Below the pieces are notes generated by a model, which worked only from the letters and a program-made list of their open reading frames with translations, was not told the DNA's origin and ran no database searches. A stretch of 64,000 nt of DNA from positions 7,556-71,555 of the forward strand of contig NZ_KB893001.1 in the NCBI RefSeq assembly GCF_000373985.1. The letters run 5' to 3'. Positions within the stretch are counted from its first letter, which is position 1; each line of letters starts with the position of its first letter. This DNA is from Desulfobacter curvatus DSM 3379. Its GTDB lineage: Bacteria > Desulfobacterota > Desulfobacteria > Desulfobacterales > Desulfobacteraceae. Shown here piece by piece: positions 7,687 through 16,519 of the stretch. Position numbers and translations under genes: made by a program.

Positions 7687-10600
7687 TTATCTTACGGGGA
7701 TTATCTGAATTTTGATCGTGCCGTCTTTATCTTTAAGCTCTGCCCCTGGCTTGAGTATCCGGCTTTCAATCCTTTCGGCCAGAGCCTGAACCATGAGCCA
7801 ATCCTTGTGGGCGGCAAAGCTGTCGCTGTAATCTCCACCCACTTCGATGCAAAGAACGATTCTTTGGTCATAGGGCAGGCCCATCTGCTTTCTTAAATCC
7901 TGGATGATCCTATTGAGATTACGGGCCAGCCCTTCCAATTTCATCTCCCTGGAAATTTCCAGATTAAGGGATAATACAAGCCCCTGGCCGGACCAGACCG
8001 TTTCCTTTTTATCCAGCGCCGAGAATTCCTCAACATAATCCGCCCGGTCAATCCTGTGGCCGTCCACCATGAGGCCGTCTTCACCGTCTTTGGTAAACTC
8101 TCCACGGTCAACCCGAAGCATCACTGTTTTGAAGTTTGCCCTGAATACCGGTCCGAGCGTCTTGGTGTTTAGACGGATCTTTTTTTGAGCAAAACTTCCA
8201 ATATCCTGTTCAAACCGGATGGCTTTTACGTTAAGCTGGTGCTTGATCAAGGATGAAAAACGCTCAAGATCATCGTGTGCCAATCCTGCCACCCGAATGA
8301 AGGGCAGGGGCTGTCTCAGATTGATCCGGGCTTTTTCCCTGAGGCTTCTGCCGCCTTCGATCAGCGCTCTGACCTGACCCACGGCCTGGTTTAGTTTCGT
8401 ATCCAGCCGCCCGGTAACAGGCGTTGGCCAGTCCGCCAAATGGACGGATTCCCCGGTCAAATGACGATGGATGTACTCAGTGGTAAAGGGAATAAAAGGT
8501 GCACAAATGCAAGCGGCCTCCACCAACACAGTGTAAAGGGTGTTAAAGGCTGCGGCCGAGTCCGGGTTAATTTCGTCCACCCAGAACCGTTCCCGGTTAT
8601 TGCGGATGTACCACCCGGACAAAGTTTCAATGAAATCCAGAATCGTTGCATAGCACCGGGGAAGCGCATATGCCTCTGTTGCCCGGGCCACTTCCTGCTT
8701 CAGGGTCTCAAGCACACTCAGAATATGGCGGTCTGCCATATTGGCGTCCGGGTCGTCGGGCAATTGAATCTTCTCCGGTGCATATCCTTTGGCCAGATCC
8801 GCATAGGAGGTGAAAAAATGGAAGCTGTTCCACAGCGGAATCAAGTATCGCCGCACCGCGTCCTTTACCCCTTTTTCCGAAAACCGGATATCCGCCCCTT
8901 TGACAACCGCCGAAGAGAGTAGATAGATCCTCAGACCGTCACTGCCATGGGCCTCAACCACCTTCATGGGATCGGGGAAATTTTTCAGGCTCTTGGACAT
9001 CTTTCTGCCGTCGTCGGCCAGGATAACCCCATGGCAGATGGCGTTTTCAAAGGGATGCTTTTCCATGATTGCGGCGGACTCCACCATGAGGGTGTAAAAC
9101 CATCCCCGTGTCTGAGCCACGTACTCCACGATGAAGGACGCCGGAAAGTTTTGTTCGAATCCCTTGCGGTTCTCAAAGGGGAAATGCACCTGGGCATAGG
9201 GCATGGCTCCGGACTCAAACCAGCAGTCCAGCACCTCGGGCACCCGGGTCATCAGGCCTTCACAGCCCGATTTCGTGCAGCCAAAACGGATATTGTCGCA
9301 GTTAGGGCGGTGCAGGTCCGTAACATTTTGGCCTGATACCCTTGAAAGTTCTCCAAGACTTCCCGGCACAAATTCGGCCTTGCAGATATCACACTGCCAT
9401 ACCGGGATGGGGCTGCCCCAGAACCTGTTCCGGCTGATGGCCCAGTCCCTGGCCCCTTCCAGCCATCTGCCGAACCGCCCCTCTTTGATATGGCCGGGAA
9501 TCCAATTAATATTCAGGTTCTGTTCAGACATGATCTTTTTGAATGCCGTGACCTTTACATACCAGGAGCTGATGGTCCTGTAGATCAATGGATGGTCGCA
9601 GCGCCAGCAATGGGGATAGGAATGGCGATAGCTTTCATGTGAGAACACCTGCCCCTTCTCCTTGAGATGCTTGATGATCAGGGCGTTGGACTGGAACACA
9701 TCTGTCCCGGCCAACTCTCCGGCAGCCCGGGTAAAGCATCCGTCCGGTCCCACAGGGTCAAAGCTTTCGATTCCTGCACCCCGGCAGAGGTTAAAGTCCT
9801 CTTCCCCAAAGGCCGGGGCTGTATGGACGATGCCTGTGCCGGAGCCTGCTTCCACGTATTCTGCAGCCAGGATGGAGAACCTCTTTTCCTCCCCGGATGG
9901 GTTCTCAGGCGCTTTATCTGCAAAATCAAAGAGCGGGACGTAGGATCGGCTCACAAGCTCCTTGCCCTTGAAGCGTTTGACGATTTCTGCGCCTTTGAGA
10001 TGCCGGGCATAGCTGTCAAGCCGTGCCTCGGCCAGGACAAGCTTACCCAAATTTTCTTTTTCCACCAGGCAGTAATCAAGGTCCGGGTTCACGGCCAGCG
10101 CCAGGTTGGCCGGCAGGGTCCAGGGCGTGGTGGTCCAGGCCAGATAAAAAAGTTCAGGATCTTTGCTGTCCCTAAAGGCCACTGTCACCGCAGGGGCATC
10201 TCGCAGACGGAAAGAGTCATCCAGGCCGGTCTCAAAGTTGGACAGAGGGGTCTGACACCGGTTGCAATAAGGAACCACTTTGAGACTCTCATAGATCAGT
10301 CCCTTGTCGTAAAGGCGTTTGAAGACCCACATCACGCTTTCCATATAGGGGAGATCCATGGTCCGGTACTGGCGGCCAAAATCCACCCACCGGCCGATCC
10401 GGTCTATAACGGCCTCCCAACTGTCGGCGTATTTCAGAACAATATCTGCGCAGGCCTGGTTGAACCGGTCAATGCCGTAGTCTTCAATGGCCTGTTTTCC
10501 GCTGATGCCCAATTTTTTTTCAATTTCGTATTCAATGGGCAGCCCGTGGCAGTCCCAGCCCCACCTTCGATCCACAAAGCGTCCCTGCATGGTGAAAAAT

Positions 10601-10806
10601 CTTGGAATGGTGTCCTTGATATAGGAGGTCAGGATATGGCCATAGTGGGGCATGCCCGTGGCAAACGGTGGACCGTCGTAAAAGATATAAGGCGTTTTGT
10701 CTTTGTTTTTCTCAAGGGATTTTTTAAAAATCCCTTGTTTTTTCCAAAAATCGAGGATTTCTTCCTCCATCTTTGGAAAAGAGATGGATGAGGGTACGGG
10801 TACCAT
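7687..10806 (-). CDS. ileS: isoleucyl-tRNA synthetase (long, eukaryotic/archaeal-like class)
   Basis: A 1039-residue class Ia aminoacyl-tRNA synthetase that charges tRNA-Ile. It has the HIGH-like signature PHYGHIL near residue 55 and KMSKS in DDGRKMSKSLKNF. The editing (CP1) insertion includes the TWTTTPWTLPANLALAVNPD strand, and the C-terminal anticodon-binding domain has SGWYIRNNRERFW. Length and the sequence around GWDCHGLPIEYEIEKKLGI match the eukaryote-like (IleRS2, often mupirocin-insensitive) group rather than the short E. coli type with a terminal zinc finger. ATG at 10806 has AAGGAG 9 bp upstream. No lspA or ribF neighbour is present. Expression is controlled by the T-box leader upstream, so uncharged tRNA-Ile should induce it. 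Drug insensitivity is family knowledge, not shown here. Confidence 0.97.
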   Translation of the reverse strand: MVPVPSSISFPKMEEEILDFWKKQGIFKKSLEKNKDKTPYIFYDGPPFATGMPHYGHILTSYIKDTIPRFFTMQGRFVDRRWGWDCHGLPIEYEIEKKLGISGKQAIEDYGIDRFNQACADIVLKYADSWEAVIDRIGRWVDFGRQYRTMDLPYMESVMWVFKRLYDKGLIYESLKVVPYCNRCQTPLSNFETGLDDSFRLRDAPAVTVAFRDSKDPELFYLAWTTTPWTLPANLALAVNPDLDYCLVEKENLGKLVLAEARLDSYARHLKGAEIVKRFKGKELVSRSYVPLFDFADKAPENPSGEEKRFSILAAEYVEAGSGTGIVHTAPAFGEEDFNLCRGAGIESFDPVGPDGCFTRAAGELAGTDVFQSNALIIKHLKEKGQVFSHESYRHSYPHCWRCDHPLIYRTISSWYVKVTAFKKIMSEQNLNINWIPGHIKEGRFGRWLEGARDWAISRNRFWGSPIPVWQCDICKAEFVPGSLGELSRVSGQNVTDLHRPNCDNIRFGCTKSGCEGLMTRVPEVLDCWFESGAMPYAQVHFPFENRKGFEQNFPASFIVEYVAQTRGWFYTLMVESAAIMEKHPFENAICHGVILADDGRKMSKSLKNFPDPMKVVEAHGSDGLRIYLLSSAVVKGADIRFSEKGVKDAVRRYLIPLWNSFHFFTSYADLAKGYAPEKIQLPDDPDANMADRHILSVLETLKQEVARATEAYALPRCYATILDFIETLSGWYIRNNRERFWVDEINPDSAAAFNTLYTVLVEAACICAPFIPFTTEYIHRHLTGESVHLADWPTPVTGRLDTKLNQAVGQVRALIEGGRSLREKARINLRQPLPFIRVAGLAHDDLERFSSLIKHQLNVKAIRFEQDIGSFAQKKIRLNTKTLGPVFRANFKTVMLRVDRGEFTKDGEDGLMVDGHRIDRADYVEEFSALDKKETVWSGQGLVLSLNLEISREMKLEGLARNLNRIIQDLRKQMGLPYDQRIVLCIEVGGDYSDSFAAHKDWLMVQALAERIESRILKPGAELKDKDGTIKIQIIPVR

Positions 10807-10840
10807 CTATTATTGCTCCTTTTCAGTTTTACGGACGAAG

Positions 10841-11150
10841 CAAAAAAAACCTTTTGTTCTTCGTCCTTTCATCAATTCAATGTAAGGACGAAAAACAAAA
10901 GGCTTTCCGCGGTACCACCTTACTTCGGTCATGGAAGATCAGATTCCATGCCGCACTCATCAGGGGACCATCATCCCCCTTACCCTTTACGCAGGCAACA
11001 CGGCCCGGATTACTTTTGCCCTCTGCACAGACAGGTTCATCCAAGCTGCTCAGGAGTGATTTTCAAACAGACTTATGTCAGCCGCCTTCCAGCCCATGGG
11101 CAGCTTTCTCTGTTGACACAGCCCCTGTTTTACTCTTCTCCGTCATCGCA
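10841..11150 (-). promoter_or_regulatory. T-box riboswitch leader of ileS (Ile ATC specifier)
   Basis: The minus strand carries the conserved T-box sequence GGTGGTACCGCGG (10918-10907), followed by a terminator stem (10850-10867 pairing with 10885-10902) and eight U residues (10849-10842). Upstream is a Stem I-like region (GATGACGGAGAAGAGTA, then AGAGAAAGCTG and GGCTGGAAGG). The specifier-loop context GAAAATCACTCCTGAG gives ATC (11060-11058), an isoleucine codon. Uncharged tRNA-Ile would stabilise the antiterminator and allow ileS transcription. All three parts (specifier, T-box, terminator) agree with the downstream gene. Confidence 0.95.
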
Positions 11151-11235
11151 ATTAAATTTATAATGGGGAACAAATTGGGGGTTGTCAATAATTTTTAAAG
11201 GCCGTCAGCGTGAAAAGGATGTCAAGGCGAGGAAG

Positions 11236-11265
11236 GCACGGCAGCACCGGAACAGTGCGCCGTGC
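11236..11265. other. hairpin downstream of glycosyltransferase gene
   Basis: Inverted repeat GCACGGC / GCCGTGC (11236-11242 with 11259-11265), extended by GCAC/GTGC. The T-rich run comes before rather than after it on the minus strand, so it is not a canonical intrinsic terminator. Confidence 0.35.
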
Positions 11266-11317
11266 AAAAAGAAAAAAACAAGGAAGGGTCAGGGCAAGGA
11301 GAGAAAGTAAGGAAGGA

Positions 11318-12703
11318 TTAAGTCAACTGCCGGGCGCTTAATTGGTGGCGAAGATCCGTGTCCGGAGTGACCTTCGGACAACCTCGTGTCAGCCAGCTGG
11401 AGTGGTGAGGGGTAATCAAAGCATAGGGTTTGATCCAGGTCAGGGCGATGAAAAAGAAAAACCCGTAGACAAATGCGAGCATTGAGGAAATCTTGCCGAA
11501 TTTCCACGCATATATTGTTCCGGACAGACTGGAACCTAACACAATGCCGATAATGGTCTTGCTTCCGAAGATGGCCGGATGCCACAGAATCAGCCCCCAG
11601 GAAATCAAAAAAACAATCTGGGCCACGGTCAGTTTAAGCACGTCGGAAACCAGGTTGATCCGCGCCCCAAGCATTGAGCCTTGGCGAAACCGCGTAAAGA
11701 TAAAGGTCGTCATGGCAATGGTCTCACGCACATTGCTTCTGGCCCATCTTAAATACATTTTGCATAGCTGGTTATAACCCACCGGGACTTCGGTAAAGAC
11801 CCTGGCGTTCTGCTGAAATACCACATCATATCCCTGGCGAAGAATCATGTTTGTCATTGCGCGGTCTTCACCGATATTGGCGGGCCGCCCAAGGAAAGTC
11901 TGATTCCGCCACTTATCAAGCACTTTCATGACAACGGATTTACGGTATGAAGACAGGGCACCGGGCGTACAGGTCACTGTGCGGACCATGCTCTGGCTGG
12001 CACGCATGAAATCAAAGCTGAACACAAAAGCAATGTCCACCATCCGGGGGATAATGCCCTGGGCCTGGTTGAGCACCCGGACATTGCCGGCAACAGCGCC
12101 GACGCGGGGGTTTAATGCAAAAGGCGTCACCAGATTTCTAAGGGTGTCGGGTTCCACCATGGAGTCGCTGTCCACGGTTACCAGGACCGTGCCTGTACTT
12201 TTCTTAAACCCGTCATAAAGGGCTTGGCGCTTGCCCTGGTTCTGGGGCTGGCGTATGGTCAGGACCGGTATTGTAAGCGTTCTTTTGGCCCGTTTAATCC
12301 ATTTCCAGGTATCATCCGCGCTGCCGTCATCCACGGCAATCAGCTGAATTTTTTTTCTGGGATAATTGCTGCCGGCAAGGCTTTTAAGGGTATCAAATAC
12401 CTGACGGCCTTCATTGTAGGCCGGCACTACGATTGTACAGGTCGGCAGTTGATCATCGGACACGCTTGGAATGGGCCTGTATCTTAGTACCAGGATGATT
12501 CTCCATATCAGCTCTGCCAGGGCCAGGGAGCCAAGAACGGAGAATGACATAATCAACGCATTGCCCCAAGGCATCCCTCTAAGAAATTGAGAGCCGGATA
12601 AACCGCCGGCGCCATATCGGCAGACCACTGCCACAACCGTCAGAATGCAGGCAAGGGCTGCAAATTTCTTTTTATTTTCGATTATTTTTTTGGACGGTAC
12701 CAT
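11318..12703 (-). CDS. processive family 2 glycosyltransferase (hyaluronan synthase/NodC/PgaC-like)
   Basis: A 461-residue membrane glycosyltransferase. Two N-terminal helices (about 10-30 and 45-65) precede a GT2 catalytic core with VVPAYNEG, VDDGSADDT, the metal-binding VDSD, the acceptor-site GEDRAMTN and a C-terminal LRWARS, the counterpart of the (Q/R)xxRW motif of processive enzymes. Several helices follow (about 345-430). The set fits hyaluronan-synthase-like polymerases making an N-acetylhexosamine-containing polysaccharide. The start at 12703 is chosen for AAGGAG 10 bp upstream; a longer reading to 12775 has no such site. No partner deacetylase or export genes are adjacent. A sigma-54-like promoter lies about 65-90 bp upstream. 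Polymer identity is unknown. Confidence 0.85.
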   Translation of the reverse strand: MVPSKKIIENKKKFAALACILTVVAVVCRYGAGGLSGSQFLRGMPWGNALIMSFSVLGSLALAELIWRIILVLRYRPIPSVSDDQLPTCTIVVPAYNEGRQVFDTLKSLAGSNYPRKKIQLIAVDDGSADDTWKWIKRAKRTLTIPVLTIRQPQNQGKRQALYDGFKKSTGTVLVTVDSDSMVEPDTLRNLVTPFALNPRVGAVAGNVRVLNQAQGIIPRMVDIAFVFSFDFMRASQSMVRTVTCTPGALSSYRKSVVMKVLDKWRNQTFLGRPANIGEDRAMTNMILRQGYDVVFQQNARVFTEVPVGYNQLCKMYLRWARSNVRETIAMTTFIFTRFRQGSMLGARINLVSDVLKLTVAQIVFLISWGLILWHPAIFGSKTIIGIVLGSSLSGTIYAWKFGKISSMLAFVYGFFFFIALTWIKPYALITPHHSSWLTRGCPKVTPDTDLRHQLSARQLT

Positions 12704-12779
12704 AAATTTACATCTCCTTTTACTTAAAAATTCATCAGCAGCAGAGCAAAATTCATGCTGTGATGTAGCCCACAATAGA

Positions 12780-12794
12780 GCAAAGGGTGTGCCA
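12780..12794 (-). promoter_or_regulatory. sigma-54-type promoter for the glycosyltransferase
   Basis: On the minus strand TGGCAC-ACCCT-TTGC (12794-12780) followed by T matches the -24/-12 consensus TGGCACGN4TTGCW at all but one position. It points at the glycosyltransferase start 77 bp downstream. Confidence 0.6.
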
Positions 12795-12959
12795 AGGTGT
12801 AACTATTTGAAATTAAGTATGATTTATAATAAAATGGGAAATTAGATACAATCGGGTTACTAAAATTTCACCCCCGGGAACGAAATTTTCATTCTGGAGC
12901 CTTCTAAAATAGACGTGTAAACATCCTGCCTGAGCAGGAGAACTCAAATGTCCGAAGAG

Positions 12960-13004
12960 AACTCAAATGCCCGGTGAATTCTTAATTCACCGGGCATTTG
13001 AGTT
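12960..13004. repeat. 21-bp perfect inverted repeat with 3-nt loop
   Basis: Positions 12960-12980 and 12984-13004 are exact reverse complements (core AATGCCCGGTGAATT), leaving the loop CTT. Either strand would give a very stable hairpin. No T run follows on the plus strand and only a short pyrimidine run on the minus strand, so a plain terminator role is uncertain. Confidence 0.8.
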
Positions 13005-13089
13005 TGAATCGGTCTGGCAAACAGGATATGAAGCCTGCCTGATCACAATTCTTTTCCTTTTTTAAATCACCATTTATTTAATGGTGAGG

Positions 13090-13122
13090 CCCTGTGTCGG
13101 AATGTGTTGCACCGACACAGGG
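13090..13122. repeat. 11-bp perfect inverted repeat
   Basis: CCCTGTGTCGG (13090-13100) pairs with CCGACACAGGG (13112-13122) around an 11-nt loop. It is directly upstream of a good ribosome-binding site for a small ORF and next to another hairpin (CACCATT/AATGGTG). Confidence 0.7.
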
Positions 13123-13127
13123 AGGTG

Positions 13128-13226
13128 ATGATGGTGGTGGTGAGACAAGGACAGGTGGAGTATGCAGTGGTTTCAGGGGTGATTATACCCTTTGTTGTCA
13201 TACGTGTCCTTAATATTTATCTATAG
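13128..13226 (+). CDS. possible 32-residue membrane peptide
   Basis: Starts ATGATG directly after GGAGGTG and encodes 32 residues, ending in a hydrophobic stretch (YAVVSGVIIPFVVIRVL) that could span or associate with the membrane. The strong ribosome-binding site and the preceding hairpin are the only support. Size and lack of a recognisable family make it uncertain; it may be part of an untranslated RNA instead. The ribosome-binding site lies right after the 13090-13122 hairpin, an arrangement that could occlude translation. Confidence 0.3.
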   Translation: MMVVVRQGQVEYAVVSGVIIPFVVIRVLNIYL

Positions 13227-13240
13227 CAAAGGGTGTACCA
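13226..13240 (-). promoter_or_regulatory. second sigma-54-like box
   Basis: Minus-strand TGGTAC-ACCCT-TTGC, differing by one base from the box at 12794-12780 and in the same direction. A transcript from here would start near 13214 and run through all the hairpins toward the glycosyltransferase gene. Confidence 0.45.
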
Positions 13241-13355
13241 TGTATATAACGTTTTGTTTTTAAAGGCTTTTTAAAAGCAGCGGCATTTTGATAATAAAAA
13301 TGAGTTACAAAATTTTCATTTCTATCCCCTAAAAAGGTGCAAAATGCGTAATTTG

Positions 13356-16328
13356 TTAAGCCGGATTGTAACCTCCGGGGGTAAGGATGGGGATTAAATA
13401 CCTGCCGGTGTAGCTGCCGGGGTCTTTAATCACATCTTCCGGCGGACCGGATGCCACAATCCGGCCCCCGCCGCTGCCTCCTTCGGGACCAATGTCCATA
13501 ATCCAGTCTGCCGTCTTAATCACATCCAGGTTATGTTCAATGATCACTACGGTGTTGCCGGCATGGGTGAGGCGCTGGAGCACCTGCAGCAGCATGCGGA
13601 TATCCTGGAAGTGCAGTCCGGTGGTGGGCTCGTCCAGGATATAAAGTGTGTCGCCGGTGTCTTTTCTGGCAAGCTCCCGGGCCAGTTTAATCCGCTGGGC
13701 CTCACCGCCGGACAGGGTGGTGGCGGCCTGGCCCAGTTTGATATAAGAGAGCCCCACATCCACCAGCGTATCCAGGATTCGGGTGATCTTGGGATGTGCG
13801 TCAAACAGCTCCCGGGCCTGCACTACGGAAAGATCCAGCACATCGGCAATGGAGTGATCCTTGTACTTGATTTCCAGGGTGGATTTATTGAACCGTTTGC
13901 CGTGGCATACGTCACAGGGCACAAACACGTCGGCCAGAAAGTGCATTTCCACCTTAATGTATCCGTCCCCATGGCAGGCCTCGCACCGGCCGCCCTTAAC
14001 ATTAAAAGAGTACCGCCCTTTTTTATACCCCCGGGACTGGGATTCGGGCAGCATGGCAAACAGGTCCCGGATGGGGTCAAACAGTTTGGTATATGTGGCC
14101 GGATTACTGCGTGGCGTCCGCCCGATGGGTTTCTGGTCGATGTTGATGACCTTATTGATGTGGGACAGACCGGTAATTTTTTTATGTTTTCCCACGCTCA
14201 TCTGGGAATTGTGCAGTTTTACCGCCAAGGCCGGGTAGAGAATCTGGTTGATCAGGGTGGATTTACCCGCCCCGGACACCCCGGTAACAGCTGTTAACAG
14301 CCCCACAGGAATTTTGGCCGTGATGTCGGCCAGGTTGTTTTCACACGCCCCGTGGATGGTGAGCCATTTATTGCCCATGGATTGGGGTGTTCTGCGCTCT
14401 TCAGGTATGGCAATGGTCTCACGTCCGCTTAAAAATTGGCCGGTGAGGGAGACCGGGTTTTCCCGGATCTGTTCGGGGGTGCCCTGGGCCACAATTTCTC
14501 CGCCCAGATGGCCTGCACCCGGTCCGATGTCCACAATCCAGTCCGAGGCCTCCATGGTCTCCTGGTCATGCTCCACGATGAGCAGGGTGTTTCCGATGTC
14601 CCGCAGATGTTTCAAGGTGGAGAGCAACTTGATGTTGTCCCGCTGGTGAAGGCCGATGGAAGGCTCGTCCAGAATATAAAGCACCCCGGTCAGTTCAGAC
14701 CCCACCTGGGAGGCCAGGCGGATGCGCTGGGACTCCCCGCCGGACAGGGTGGGGCCGGACCGGTCCAGGGAGAGATAATCCAGGCCGACATTTACCAAAA
14801 ACCCCAGACGATCCCGGATCTCCTTGAGCAGTTCGGCGGCAATAAGCTTTTTGCTGCCGGTCAGCTCAAGGGAAGAGATAAAATTATAGGCCTCTTTTAC
14901 TGTCATCTCAGTGACATCTATAATGGATTTTTCATTAATCCTGACATGCAAAATCTCATCCCGAAGCCGCCGCCCCTTACATGCCGGACAAATAGCCGCG
15001 GTCATAAAATTGGTATAATACTTTTTCTGGTGTTCGGACTGGGTGTTCCTGTACCGGCGCATCAGGGTGTGGATCAGGCCTTCATGGGTGCGGGAAAAAC
15101 TGCCCTGGATCTTTGACGAGTTCCAGTTCACGGTCATCTGTTTACTGTCGGAGCCGTAGAGCAGCAGGTCCCGGTCTTTTTTAGGCAGCTTTTTCCAGGG
15201 GATATCGAAATCAATACCCCACTGCGCCTCCATGGCCAGAAGCTGGCCCTTGCCCCAGGAATTTTCGTTGTTGAACCGTGGGCTCTTGATGAAATAATTC
15301 TTCCAGGGGACCACCGCACCCTCACGGATGGAGAGATTGGGATCCGGCACCACCTTATCCGGATCAATGGCCAAAAGGGTGCCGATGCCGTTGCAGTCTG
15401 GACACATGCCCAAAGGCGAGTTAAAAGAGAAAATCTGGGGCGTCAGTTCAGGATAGGCAATGCCGCAACAGGAACGGGCCTCGCTCATTTTCAGATCTTC
15501 TCTGCCGACCATGTGGACAATGAGCTGGCCTGCCCCTAGTTTCAGGGCCGCTTCCACGGAGTCGGTGAGGCGTTTTTCAAATACACTGTCCGACTTCACC
15601 ACCAGCCGGTCAATGACCACCTCAATGTGGTGTTTTTTGTTGCGGGCCAGGGTCTGGACATTTTCAAGATCCTGGACCACCCCATCCACCCGGACCCTTG
15701 CATAGCCTTCGCGTTTGAGCTCTTCGAGGCGATCCCGGTGTTCCCCTTTCCGGTTTTCCACAATGGGCGCCAGAATCAAGATCTTAGATCCGTCAGGCAG
15801 ATCCATAATCTGGGAGACCATGGCCTGGGCATGGCCCCGGCCTACCTTTTTTCCGCATTTATAGCAGTACTGGGTCCCCACCCGGGCAAAGAGCACCCGC
15901 AGGTAGTCGTAAATTTCGGTGATGGTCCCCACGGTGGACCTTGGATTTTTAGATGCGGCTTTCTGTTCAATGGCAATGGTGGGGGAGAGCCCCCGGATGG
16001 TCTCGTAGCGCGGTTTTTCCATCTGCCCGATGAACTGCCGGGCATAGGAGGACAAGGATTCCACATACCGGCGCTGCCCTTCGGCAAAAATGGTATCAAA
16101 GGCCAGACTGGACTTGCCCGACCCGGAAACCCCCGTCACCACCACCAGCTTTTTTTTGGGGATCTCTACATCAATATTTTTAAGATTGTGTTCCTTGGCC
16201 CCCCGGACAATGATCCGGTCCAGTTCCTTGGACCGGGAATCATCTTCCGGGGAGGGCAGGGGTGTCAGATTGTCAGCCGTATAGTTATCAGCTTTCTGGG
16301 TCACAGCGGCAGCAATATTCTTTTTCAT
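13356..16328 (-). CDS. uvrA: excinuclease ABC subunit A
   Basis: A 990-residue UvrA, the damage-sensing ATPase of nucleotide excision repair, which loads UvrB on damaged DNA. Both ABC modules are complete: Walker A GVSGSGKSSLAFDTI (about residue 65) and GVSGAGKSTLINQ (about 680), signatures LSGGESQRIRLASQ and LSGGEAQRIKLARE, and Walker B LYILDEPSIGLHQRD and LYILDEPTTGLHFQD. Zinc modules are visible as CYKCGKKVGRG, CPDCNGIGT, CPACKGRRL and CEACHGDGY with CDVCHGKRF. The N terminus carries an extra 35-residue hydrophilic extension before IIVRGAKEHNLKNID; whether translation really starts there is uncertain because only a weak GGTG precedes the ATG. Stand-alone gene; uvrB and uvrC are not in the window. 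Confidence 0.97.
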   Translation of the reverse strand: MKKNIAAAVTQKADNYTADNLTPLPSPEDDSRSKELDRIIVRGAKEHNLKNIDVEIPKKKLVVVTGVSGSGKSSLAFDTIFAEGQRRYVESLSSYARQFIGQMEKPRYETIRGLSPTIAIEQKAASKNPRSTVGTITEIYDYLRVLFARVGTQYCYKCGKKVGRGHAQAMVSQIMDLPDGSKILILAPIVENRKGEHRDRLEELKREGYARVRVDGVVQDLENVQTLARNKKHHIEVVIDRLVVKSDSVFEKRLTDSVEAALKLGAGQLIVHMVGREDLKMSEARSCCGIAYPELTPQIFSFNSPLGMCPDCNGIGTLLAIDPDKVVPDPNLSIREGAVVPWKNYFIKSPRFNNENSWGKGQLLAMEAQWGIDFDIPWKKLPKKDRDLLLYGSDSKQMTVNWNSSKIQGSFSRTHEGLIHTLMRRYRNTQSEHQKKYYTNFMTAAICPACKGRRLRDEILHVRINEKSIIDVTEMTVKEAYNFISSLELTGSKKLIAAELLKEIRDRLGFLVNVGLDYLSLDRSGPTLSGGESQRIRLASQVGSELTGVLYILDEPSIGLHQRDNIKLLSTLKHLRDIGNTLLIVEHDQETMEASDWIVDIGPGAGHLGGEIVAQGTPEQIRENPVSLTGQFLSGRETIAIPEERRTPQSMGNKWLTIHGACENNLADITAKIPVGLLTAVTGVSGAGKSTLINQILYPALAVKLHNSQMSVGKHKKITGLSHINKVINIDQKPIGRTPRSNPATYTKLFDPIRDLFAMLPESQSRGYKKGRYSFNVKGGRCEACHGDGYIKVEMHFLADVFVPCDVCHGKRFNKSTLEIKYKDHSIADVLDLSVVQARELFDAHPKITRILDTLVDVGLSYIKLGQAATTLSGGEAQRIKLARELARKDTGDTLYILDEPTTGLHFQDIRMLLQVLQRLTHAGNTVVIIEHNLDVIKTADWIMDIGPEGGSGGGRIVASGPPEDVIKDPGSYTGRYLIPILTPGGYNPA

Positions 16329-16408
16329 AGGTCACCAGGTTTGTTTTTGGTTACCTTGGAAACGATAATCACCCGCAACGAAAAGTAAAGTCCGGGGAAC
16401 AGGATCTT

Positions 16409-16498
16409 AACAACAGCCATGGGCTGATCCGGTCTATCGACATCCAGACTCAACCCACAACAAAAGTTGAAAGATCTGTATAGCTTACACAGACTTGT
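16409..16498 (-). repeat. REP-like intergenic repeat, copy A
   Basis: Read on the minus strand, this 90-bp element has a first small stem (TCTGT/ACAGA), a conserved GTTGTGGG and a main stem (GGGTTGA ... TCAGCCC). It matches copy B (20641-20729) in inverted orientation at about 82% over 88 gap-free bases by eye, and shares the core with copies at 24748 and 47453. It lies just past the 3' end of the patatin gene. Confidence 0.75.
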
Positions 16499-16519
16499 TT
16501 ATAAAAATGGCGGAACGTT

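Larger units (their letters stand above)
12795..13355. other. hairpin-rich intergenic region
   Basis: This 560-bp region between the glycosyltransferase and uvrA has no long ORF. It contains three perfect hairpins (12960-13004, about 13066-13086, 13090-13122), an imperfect direct repeat GAGAACTCAAATGTCCG / GAGAACTCAAATGCCCG (12940-12973), a second sigma-54-like box at 13240-13226 on the minus strand, and one possible small ORF (13128-13226). Confidence 0.5.

Noticed and set aside
9667..10791. Long plus-strand ORF antisense to ileS
   Set aside because: It is a mirror of the conserved ileS frame; residues are unconserved and no ribosome-binding site is visible.
15627..16388. Plus-strand ORFs antisense to uvrA
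   Set aside because: Shadow frames caused by the GC-rich codon bias of uvrA.
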